The notes under the pieces were generated by a model. The model searched no databases, was not told the DNA's origin, and worked only from the letters and a program-made list of their open reading frames with translations. From contig CAZKBP010000027.1 of the NCBI GenBank assembly GCA_964551015.1, positions 15,762 to 79,761 on the forward strand: a stretch of 64,000 nt of DNA, written 5' to 3'. The position numbers and the translations under genes were made by a program. Positions 1 through 7,282 of the stretch are shown here, piece after piece (the first letter of the stretch is position 1; the number at the start of each line of letters is the position of its first letter). This DNA is from CAZKBP01 sp964551015. GTDB taxonomy: Bacteria; Bacteroidota; Bacteroidia; Cytophagales; Microscillaceae.

Positions 1-1409
1 AAGGCTTGCGCTTCCTGTTGCAGTAAATTCCATAATTTATCTACGTGCTTCTGTGCCACTTGGGTCTGACCGATGACCACTCTCAGGGTAAATATACCCT
101 TTAATTTGGTATGGGTGAGATAAACCTGCCCACTTTTATTTAAATTTTCTAGCAATCTTACATTCAGTTGGTTCACTTCCTCTTCTGCCTCAATCCTAGC
201 CGGATGATAGCGAAAACAAATCAGGTTGAACTCCACTGGAGCCAAGATTTCAAAATCCGGATGCGCCTCTAATTTTGTTTTTAGGTTTTGGGTTAAGGCC
301 AAATGATGTCTTAATTTTTTTTGCATTCCCTCGAGTCCAAAGCTCCGCATCACAAACCAGAGCTTTAATGCGCGGAAGCGACGCCCCAAGGGGATGCCCC
401 AATCGCGGTAATTATTCACCACTCGGTCTTGTTTAGTTTTGAGGTATTCGGGCAAAATCTCGAAAGTTCTGACCAAAGCGTCTGGGTCTTTGACAAAATA
501 GGCCGTGCAATCAAAGTTGGTAAACATCCACTTGTGCGGATTAAAAAGATAGGTATCGGCCAGCTCAATGCCATCCAAAATCCATTGTTTCTCGGGAAGC
601 AAGGCCGCCGTTCCCACATAGGCCGCATCCACGTGAAAGAAGATATTATATTTCTGGCAAATCTCGCCCATTGGCCGCAGCGGGTCAAGCCCCGTGGAGC
701 TCGTCGTACCTACCGTGGCAATCACGCAGAGCGGCTGATAGCCTTCGGCCAAATCTTGCTGAATGGCTTCTTCTAGCTTTTCGGGAATCAAGGCAAACTG
801 CGCATCTACCGGGATTTTGCGCAAGCTTTGGCGACCAAAGCCCGCGATCTTGACATCCTTCTCGATGGAAGAATGGGTTTCCGAAGAGCAATAAATGGTG
901 AATTTTTCTTGAGTAAAGCCCTTTTCATTGATTTGAAAATTTGAAAACTTTTCCCGAGCCGTGAGCAGGGCGCAAAGCGTGGCCGTAGAAGCCGTGTCTT
1001 GAATCACCCCCGCCCAGTCTCGGGGCAGCCCCATGAGGGTTTTGAGCCAATTCATCACTTTTTCTTCTAGCTCGGCGGCGGCGGGCGAAGTCTCCCAAAC
1101 CATGCCCTGCGCGCCCATCGTGGCCGTGAGCATCTCGGCCAAGACCGAAGGGTAACTGTTATTGGCTGGAAAATAAGCATGAAAATTCGGGTGTTGCCAG
1201 TGCGTAATACCGGGAATGATCGTGTCTAGAAAGTCCTGAAAAATGGCCTCAAAAGTCTCCCCCTCGAGGGGTGGCTCTTCGGGAATTTGCTCGTAAATTT
1301 CTCGAGGTTTGACTAGAGATTTGGGGGGGAATTGTTCCACGTTTTCTAAGTAATCGGCCATCCAGTCTACGAGTTGGTGGGCTTGTTTTCTAAAGTTTTG
1401 GGAATCCAT
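1..1409 (-). CDS. PLP-dependent aromatic-amino-acid-type decarboxylase (3' end cut by window)
   Basis: Group II pyridoxal-phosphate decarboxylase, which converts an amino acid into an amine plus CO2 in the cytoplasm. The frame is open from ATG 1409 to the window edge (469 codons, no stop), so only a few C-terminal residues can be missing; the family is usually 470-500 aa. The Schiff-base lysine is K293 in NPHKWM, preceded by an HVDAAY segment (PLP ring contact) and a VGTTSSTG segment (phosphate contact). The early residues (LVDWMADYLENVE, PGITHWQHPNFHAYFPANNS) match the N-terminal swap domain of DOPA/tryptophan decarboxylases. It is divergent from the methyltransferase gene. The substrate cannot be decided from sequence: tryptophan, tyrosine, DOPA or phenylalanine are all possible. 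Confidence 0.93.
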   Translation of the reverse strand, partial: MDSQNFRKQAHQLVDWMADYLENVEQFPPKSLVKPREIYEQIPEEPPLEGETFEAIFQDFLDTIIPGITHWQHPNFHAYFPANNSYPSVLAEMLTATMGAQGMVWETSPAAAELEEKVMNWLKTLMGLPRDWAGVIQDTASTATLCALLTAREKFSNFQINEKGFTQEKFTIYCSSETHSSIEKDVKIAGFGRQSLRKIPVDAQFALIPEKLEEAIQQDLAEGYQPLCVIATVGTTSSTGLDPLRPMGEICQKYNIFFHVDAAYVGTAALLPEKQWILDGIELADTYLFNPHKWMFTNFDCTAYFVKDPDALVRTFEILPEYLKTKQDRVVNNYRDWGIPLGRRFRALKLWFVMRSFGLEGMQKKLRHHLALTQNLKTKLEAHPDFEILAPVEFNLICFRYHPARIEAEEEVNQLNVRLLENLNKSGQVYLTHTKLKGIFTLRVVIGQTQVAQKHVDKLWNLLQQEAQA

Positions 1410-1687
1410 CGGTTTTGATTTTTTTTGGTAAATTTAGGGAATCGCTAAAAACTAAGAAGATGGAATTTAGAGAAAACAGTTTCACTTCTCAAACAAGGCT
1501 ATTGATAATTGCCCTCCCAAACACAAACCTCCGCACTTCAGATTCTTTGATTTTCGGCTGAAGCTCAACATGTTGCCTCGATTTCCAGAAAAAAGCTAAT
1601 AAATATTTGTAATTTTTGTTCAATTTCTAAAGGGTAGCAGTTATCTTAGCACTTCTGAATTTTTGGGCAAAATCAATCAAATCTACT

Positions 1688-3187
1688 TTGGGTTCACTCC
1701 TTAAAGCTTATTCTGAACAAAAATTAAAAGGAAAAATTTACACCCCACCCTTTATCATCCAAAAGATGCTAGACGATGTGGGCTGCCTGAATGCCAGTCT
1801 TTTAGGTAAAAAAATCATTGATCCAGCCTGTGGCAATGGACGCTTTTTGTTGGAAATTGCTCGTCGAGTTATACAATACTCACCCCCAGAGCAACTAGAA
1901 TCCAATTTGAATCAAATATATGGTTGGGACTTGGACGAAGAGGCGATTGACAAATGCTATCAAAACTTAGAAAAACTCGTGGCTCCCTATGCCCTAGCCG
2001 TAGATTGGAAGCTCTCCGTGCGTGATTCTTTGGAAGAAATTTCCCAAACAAATTATCATGCTTATTTTGATTTTATCGTGGGGAATCCGCCTTACGTGCG
2101 GATTCAGCATCTGGAGGAAACCACGCGCGATTTTCTCCAAAATCATTTCCAATTCTGCCAGAGTGGAGCCACGGACTTGTTTATTGCTTTCTTTGAATTA
2201 GCCTATCATTTATTAGCACCCCACGGGAAATGTGCTTTCATCACGCCCAACAGTTTTTTGTATTCAGAAACGGCCAAGGCCATGCGCCAAGATTTTGCCC
2301 AAAAGCAATGCGTAGATCGGATTAGTAATTACGGAGAAATTAGGTTATTCGAGAGAGTCGGCACTTACAGCGCTATTAGTGTGATTAGCAAACAAGCCCA
2401 ATCGCGATTATACTACGAAAAGGCTTTGTGTCCAAAAAGCTTTGAGGCCAGAAATATTGATTATGAAGAGATTAAAGCACAAAAAGCTTGGCGGTTGAGC
2501 GCAAAATCGCCCCCAAAAATCGGAGGTGCTACGCTCAAAGAAATCGTAAATATTCACGTCGGGCTTACTACCTTGCAAGATAAATCCTATATTTTTCAGA
2601 CCGAAGCTTTGGATAAAAATCATATTTGGGCCTGTACTAAGTGGGGACGATTTAAAATGGAGAAACAAATATTGCGCCCCATTCTCAAAGGCTCCAAGGT
2701 AAAAAATGCCCAAGAACCGATTCACGAATACATCCTTTTTCCTTATCATTGGCAGGACGACAAGCATCAAATTATCCCCGAATCTTTGCTTGGCGAAATT
2801 TATCCTTTTGCCTACCAATATTTATTACAAATAAAAGATCAATTAGATAAGCGAGACAACGGCCGCTTGAATCCCTCTGCCTGGTACGCCTTTGGCCGCC
2901 ACCAAAGCCTCAATACCAGTTTTGGCAAAAAAATTATTTTCTCACCCATGAATAAGGAACCTAACTTTATTTTCCACGAAAACGAAGAAGCTACCCTCTA
3001 CTCGGGCTACTTTATGAAGCTCAAAGAAAACCCCACTCCCGAACGCTATCAAAAATTACTAGAGCAACTCAACTCGCCAGCCATGGCCGATTACGTAGCC
3101 GTGTCCAGCCGAGATTTTCGAGGAGGATGGAAGGCTTACAGCAAGCGGGTCGTAGAAGATTTCCCCATTGACACCAGTAAATTATAG
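1688..3187 (+). CDS. Solitary N6-adenine DNA methyltransferase (Eco57I/TaqI type)
   Basis: Transfers a methyl group from S-adenosylmethionine to N6 of adenine in a specific DNA site. SAM-binding motif I is DPACGNG at residues 45-51, and the catalytic NPPY is at 133-136. The order motif I then NPPY, followed by a long C-terminal half (about 280-499) with a TaqI-like target-recognition look, fits the gamma-class Eco57I/TaqI family. The 499-aa length leaves no room for a nuclease domain, and no restriction gene lies beside it. The start is a TTG at 1688; the frame is open back to 1631 but offers no ATG there, and the next ATG would remove the conserved KIYTPPFIIQKM stretch, so TTG is preferred. 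Role could be an orphan regulator or a relic of a restriction system. Confidence 0.88.
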   Translation: MGSLLKAYSEQKLKGKIYTPPFIIQKMLDDVGCLNASLLGKKIIDPACGNGRFLLEIARRVIQYSPPEQLESNLNQIYGWDLDEEAIDKCYQNLEKLVAPYALAVDWKLSVRDSLEEISQTNYHAYFDFIVGNPPYVRIQHLEETTRDFLQNHFQFCQSGATDLFIAFFELAYHLLAPHGKCAFITPNSFLYSETAKAMRQDFAQKQCVDRISNYGEIRLFERVGTYSAISVISKQAQSRLYYEKALCPKSFEARNIDYEEIKAQKAWRLSAKSPPKIGGATLKEIVNIHVGLTTLQDKSYIFQTEALDKNHIWACTKWGRFKMEKQILRPILKGSKVKNAQEPIHEYILFPYHWQDDKHQIIPESLLGEIYPFAYQYLLQIKDQLDKRDNGRLNPSAWYAFGRHQSLNTSFGKKIIFSPMNKEPNFIFHENEEATLYSGYFMKLKENPTPERYQKLLEQLNSPAMADYVAVSSRDFRGGWKAYSKRVVEDFPIDTSKL

Positions 3188-3315
3188 AACGGTTCTAGAT
3201 TCAAAAGTGTCCGAGGTATTTCCTGATTAATCCCTCGAAAAATCCCTAAAAAGCACGTAATTTTGTCTAACTATTTGGTGATACATGCCGTTATGAAACT
3301 GTTCACGAAATTAGT

Positions 3316-3323
3316 TAACTTTG
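3316..3323 (+). promoter_or_regulatory. Candidate -7 box for nqrF
   Basis: TAACTTTG matches the Bacteroidota -7 element TANNTTTG and lies 54 bases before the nqrF ATG. No TTG -33 element is seen at the usual distance, so this is a half-site only. Confidence 0.4.
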
Positions 3324-3377
3324 AAAGGGCTATATTGGCCTTTTTTTGAGGAAAAATAACGAAAAATTTATAAAACT

Positions 3378-4691
3378 ATGACTTTAACGCTTACAGCAGG
3401 GATACTTGCTTTTACAGCCGTCATTCTGTTATTAGTGTCCTTATTACTATTTGCTCGTTCTAAATTAGTACAAACTGGACCTGTAAAGGTCATCATTAAC
3501 GGTGATGAAGAGAATCCTCGGATTGTATCTGCTGGCTCGACCTTGCTCACCACCCTAGCCAATGAAAGTATGTTTCTTCCTTCTGCCTGTGGAGGGGGAG
3601 GAACCTGTGCAATGTGTAAATGCGTGGTAGAAGACGGCGGAGGTGATGTATTGCCCACGGAGGTTGGACACCTGAGCCGTTCTGAACGCAAAGAAAATGT
3701 GCGTCTTTCTTGCCAAGTCAAGGTGAAACAAGATATGCGCATCCGCATTCCTGAAGAAATATTTGGAATTAAAAAGTGGGAGTGCGAAGTGGTTTCTAAC
3801 TACAACGTGGCTACCTTTATCAAAGAGTTTGTCGTGAAGCTACCCCCAGGTGAAACCTTAGATTTCGAGTCTGGTGGATATATCCAGATTGATGTGCCTG
3901 TGATTGAGGTCGCTTTCAAGGACTTTGACATCCGCCCTCACCCGGATGATCCTTCTGGCCCCGAAAAATTCAAAGAGGATTGGGATAAGTTCCAGATGTG
4001 GGGTCTCAAGATGAAAAATGACGAGCCTCAGTTCCGTGCTTATTCTATGGCAAATCACCCCGCCGAAGGAAACATCATTATGTTGAACATTCGTATTGCT
4101 ACGCCTCCTTTTGATAGAGCCAATAACAAATGGATGGACGTCAACCCAGGAGTGTGTTCTTCCTACGTGTTCGGTTCTAAGCCAGGAGATAAAGTAACAA
4201 TTTCTGGCCCTTACGGGGAATTCCATATCAACCCTACTCAGCGTGAGATGATTTACATTGGTGGTGGAGCAGGTATGGCTCCTTTGCGTTCGCATATTTT
4301 CCATTTATTCCACACCGAGAAAACCGACCGCAAAGTATCTTACTGGTACGGGGGACGCTCTCGTCGGGAGCTTTTCTACACCAAAGACTTCCGTGATATT
4401 GAGAAAGACTTCCCGAACTTCAACTATTACATCGCGCTTTCTGATAAGAAAATGGCCGAAGAAGTTGATAACTGGAAAGTAAAGAAAGATCTTAATGACA
4501 AAGAAGGAGAAGGCTTTATCGGTTTTATCCACCAAGTGCTTAATGATAACTATTTGAGTACGCACCCCGAGCCAGACGAGATTGAATATTATCTCTGTGG
4601 CCCTCCCTTGATGAATGCCGCCGTGCTTAAAATGCTAGACGAAATGGGTGTACCCGAAGAAAATATCCGCTTTGATGATTTCGGAGGATAA
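3378..4691 (+). CDS. nqrF: Na+-translocating NADH:quinone reductase subunit F
   Basis: Electron-entry subunit of the Na+-NQR complex: oxidises NADH through FAD and a 2Fe-2S cluster and passes electrons to the other subunits, which pump Na+. One N-terminal membrane helix spans about residues 6-26. The plant-ferredoxin cluster cysteines are C71, C77, C80 and C112 (CGGGGTCAMCKC then SCQ). The FAD motif RAYSMAN, the NAD motif GGGAGMAPLRSH and the terminal CGPPLMN complete the reductase module. At 437 aa it is slightly longer than the typical 405-410 aa. The other five subunits are not in this window: the upstream neighbour is a methyltransferase and the downstream one an arginase-fold gene, whereas nqrF usually ends an nqrABCDEF operon. 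A strong terminator follows. Confidence 0.96.
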   Translation: MTLTLTAGILAFTAVILLLVSLLLFARSKLVQTGPVKVIINGDEENPRIVSAGSTLLTTLANESMFLPSACGGGGTCAMCKCVVEDGGGDVLPTEVGHLSRSERKENVRLSCQVKVKQDMRIRIPEEIFGIKKWECEVVSNYNVATFIKEFVVKLPPGETLDFESGGYIQIDVPVIEVAFKDFDIRPHPDDPSGPEKFKEDWDKFQMWGLKMKNDEPQFRAYSMANHPAEGNIIMLNIRIATPPFDRANNKWMDVNPGVCSSYVFGSKPGDKVTISGPYGEFHINPTQREMIYIGGGAGMAPLRSHIFHLFHTEKTDRKVSYWYGGRSRRELFYTKDFRDIEKDFPNFNYYIALSDKKMAEEVDNWKVKKDLNDKEGEGFIGFIHQVLNDNYLSTHPEPDEIEYYLCGPPLMNAAVLKMLDEMGVPEENIRFDDFGG

Positions 4692-4712
4692 ACCTTTCTG
4701 AAAAGATTCAAG

Positions 4713-4746
4713 AAAAGGAAAAGCCTGCGCTTTTCCTTTTTTATTT
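4713..4746 (+). terminator. Rho-independent terminator after nqrF
   Basis: Perfect 12-bp stem (4713-4724 with 4729-4740), loop CTGC, followed by a T-rich stretch. It lies 21 bases past the nqrF stop codon. Confidence 0.85.
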
Positions 4747-4931
4747 GGGTGAGCTGCCCCAAAATTTGGAAAAAGTGTATTTTCCTAGCAATTTTATGAA
4801 AAAAATAACTGCAAGTACTTGCTCATAAAATATAGACGAGCAATCTAGGTAAGGCTTTAAAAAAGAACACACGACTGACAAACCAAATGGATAACTGCTC
4901 AAAACAGCATTGTCCTCTGAAAAAATAAGTC

Positions 4932-6089
4932 ATGAGCTTATCTCTCTTATTTGATCCTGTATCCGAAGATATCTGCCGATCCATTCAAGACATAGACGCT
5001 TGGGTAGAGAGCATTATGATTCATAAAGAAAAGCTTCCCCGTTGGCAGCGTAAGCATATGGCCATCATTGGCCTGCAAGAAGAAAGAGGCACACATACCA
5101 ATTTAGGCGTCGCCCAAGGAGCCGACCAAATTCGCTACGCACTTTACAGGCTTAAAAAAGGTACTGGAAATTACAATATCGTAGATTTGGGCAATCTTCG
5201 GAATGGTCCCACCCTCGAGGATACCTACGACCGTCTGAGTCAGGTCTGCGAAACTTTATTGGAAAAAAAAGTGCTTCCAATCCTCATTGGAGGAAGTCAT
5301 GATCTATGCCTGGGGCAATACGCAGGCTATGAAAGTATGGGCAAATTAGTTACAGTGGTCAATGTAGATGCCCGCCTAGACATGGAAGAAAGCACCACAC
5401 AGTGCCCCAGTGCCCGCCATACGCACCTTCTACTTAGCCAGAAACCGAATTATCTATTTGATTATAACCATTTGGCCTATCAGAGCTATCTCAATACACG
5501 CCCTGCTCTGGAAGTACTCGAGCAACTTTATTTTGAAGCTTACAGTGTAGGACAGATGCGCCAAGATTTTAATGAAGTAGAGCCCGTGGTACGCCAGGCA
5601 GATATGCTTAGCTTTGATATTTCAGCCATCAAAATGAACGATGCCCCTGGCCATACCCAAGCTCCTGTTATGGGCTTAACCAGTGAAGAGGCTTGCCAAA
5701 TCTGTTGGTTTGCAGGGCTAAACGAAAAATTGACTTCTATCGGTTTTTATGAATATAATCCCGCCTTGGATGAGCGTCAAAAAACAGCTCAACTTGTAGC
5801 TACCATGGTTTGGTATTTTGTAGAGGGTTATTATCACCGCGTCAAGCGCGAAGATTTTGAAAGCAATGCTTACATGAAGTATGTGGTATCTGCTTTGGAC
5901 AATTCTAGTCAAATGATTTTCTACAAGCATAAAGTAACCCAAAAATGGTGGATGGAAGTGCCTTACCCCAACGAAGTTTCTCATCAACAAGAGAGCATCA
6001 CCGTGCCTTGTAGCTATAAGGACTATCAAACCGCGAGCCGAGGAGAAGTCCCTGATCGTTGGATTAATACCTATGCTAAATTGGTTTGA
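4932..6089 (+). CDS. Arginase/formimidoylglutamase-family protein with altered metal site
   Basis: Ureohydrolase-fold protein of 385 aa, of the type labelled formimidoylglutamase in Bacteroidota. Active family members bind two Mn ions through GGDH, DxHxD and SFDxD. Here the equivalents are G120-G121-S122-H123, D146-A-R148-L-D150 and F228-D229-I-S231: the central histidine is arginine and the second aspartate of the last motif is serine. Four of six metal ligands remain, so hydrolysis as in arginase looks unlikely and a binding or structural role is possible. From memory, a relative with the same SFD-x-S motif often sits near gldK in flavobacteria; here gldK is 24 kb away. No hut genes are nearby. 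Transcribed alone, from somewhere in the 240-base gap after the nqrF terminator. Confidence 0.85.
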   Translation: MSLSLLFDPVSEDICRSIQDIDAWVESIMIHKEKLPRWQRKHMAIIGLQEERGTHTNLGVAQGADQIRYALYRLKKGTGNYNIVDLGNLRNGPTLEDTYDRLSQVCETLLEKKVLPILIGGSHDLCLGQYAGYESMGKLVTVVNVDARLDMEESTTQCPSARHTHLLLSQKPNYLFDYNHLAYQSYLNTRPALEVLEQLYFEAYSVGQMRQDFNEVEPVVRQADMLSFDISAIKMNDAPGHTQAPVMGLTSEEACQICWFAGLNEKLTSIGFYEYNPALDERQKTAQLVATMVWYFVEGYYHRVKREDFESNAYMKYVVSALDNSSQMIFYKHKVTQKWWMEVPYPNEVSHQQESITVPCSYKDYQTASRGEVPDRWINTYAKLV

Positions 6090-6672
6090 AATCAATTCTC
6101 ATTTCCATACCTCACGACCTCATCTTTTTTGACTGAGCTGATAAAGCCTCAATTTTTGACTAAAAAATCTCTACAGTGTCATTTATCCTTATTTTTTCTC
6201 TTTTATTATAATGAAGGGTCGGTAAAATACGGTTTTGAAAGCTGAAAGAGTATTTTGTGCCAAAAACTGGCCGTTTCGTCCCTTCTTTTTTGATAAAAAT
6301 ATACAAAACTACATCTTTGAAAAAGTAAGACCGAAGGCTAGATATCTACTGCTCATTCAAATCTAATTTTCTAATCAAGTGACCAAAAGGAATTCAGATG
6401 AAAGATGAGGAGCAACAGCTAGCTCTCGTCATGAGTACGATCTCTCGTTGATTTTGTAAAAGTTGGAGGAGAGGGGGTTACTTTTAGCTAAATCGTACTC
6501 TATTTGTAGAAAGCAACCCGCAGGAGCAAAAGTTCATTTTTGCTAACCTGTGCTGCCTATCACACGCTTCAAAAAATAGTGAAGTGAGTGATTTATAAAA
6601 AGAAAGGTGAACCTTATATCATAAAGCTCACTTTTCAAATGTTTTAATTATCAAATTTAAAAATCAAAAGTA
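6090..6672. other. Long intergenic region with one inverted repeat
   Basis: 583 bases without a convincing gene. It is AT-rich and contains a perfect 9-bp inverted repeat (GAGTACGAT at 6433-6441, ATCGTACTC at 6492-6500) separated by 50 bases. I found no TANNTTTG box close to the downstream gene. It could hold a long 5' leader or a small RNA, but nothing in the sequence proves that. Confidence 0.4.
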
Positions 6673-7044
6673 ATGAAAAACTCAATCAGTCACAACCCCT
6701 ACGCGGAGTTGTTACACATTGACGTGGTCAAACCTTTCTCGGAAGAAGATCAACCCTTCATTGATGAAATCCACGCGGTCATGAAAAAGTATGGCAAAAC
6801 CGACCGCTTTGGCCTCAGCCTCTTGCATAAGCACTTCGAGGTAAACGAAGGAGAAATGCTCTTGGAAACCTGCGACCCAGAAAGACGTAGCCTGATGATC
6901 CAACCTCAAAAAATGGACAAAATGGATGCGCCTCACCTGATCGAGACCAACTGGCGCTTTGACCAAGGAGCACGCCTGGTTTGCTGGCAAGTCTGCAAAG
7001 GGATAGAAGAACATCTCGCTGAACACCATTACCACTGGTTCTAA
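6673..7044 (+). CDS. Conserved-looking hypothetical protein, 123 aa
   Basis: I do not recognise this protein. It is soluble, with no signal peptide or membrane segment, and is rich in charged residues and histidine, ending in a HLAEHHYHWF-type tail. The ATG at 6673 follows an AT-rich leader, and codon use resembles the neighbours. It is followed by a hairpin terminator, so it is a monocistronic unit set apart from the arginase-fold gene by 583 bases. A real gene is supported by the good start, the downstream terminator and the absence of a longer competing frame; the function is unknown. Confidence 0.7.
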   Translation: MKNSISHNPYAELLHIDVVKPFSEEDQPFIDEIHAVMKKYGKTDRFGLSLLHKHFEVNEGEMLLETCDPERRSLMIQPQKMDKMDAPHLIETNWRFDQGARLVCWQVCKGIEEHLAEHHYHWF

Positions 7045-7066
7045 TCTTAGTGCCTCTTGAATAACC

Positions 7067-7101
7067 AAAGAACCAGCTCTCAGAGTTGGTTCTTCTCTTT
7101 C
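7067..7101 (+). terminator. Hairpin terminator after the 123-aa gene
   Basis: Arms at 7067-7080 and 7082-7094 pair over about 11-12 bp with one G-U pair, followed by a T/C-rich tail. It lies 22 bases after the stop codon at 7044. Confidence 0.65.
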
Positions 7102-7222
7102 TAAGCACACGATCAATTCCACCTACCCATTTGTCCTTGACTGTACCTTACTTAGAGGCTTTTTTTCAAAAATATCGACCAACACAGTTCTAGCGTCGGT
7201 AAGCAAACGCAGATAAACTTGT

Positions 7223-7259
7223 ATAATTGTAATAAAACATTAGTTTAGATCACAATTAT
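7223..7259. promoter_or_regulatory. Inverted repeat upstream of the CHAT gene
   Basis: ATAATTGT (7223-7230) and ACAATTAT (7252-7259) form a perfect 8-bp inverted repeat with a 21-base centre, ending 23 bases before the GTG start of the CHAT gene. It could be an operator; this is inference from position and symmetry only. Confidence 0.35.
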
Positions 7260-7282
7260 TAGCAAAGTGTAAATCTGTATTC

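Noticed and set aside
429..776. Plus-strand frames in the first 1.4 kb
   Set aside because: They run opposite to the decarboxylase frame, which continues unbroken from 1409 to the window edge and holds the PLP motif.
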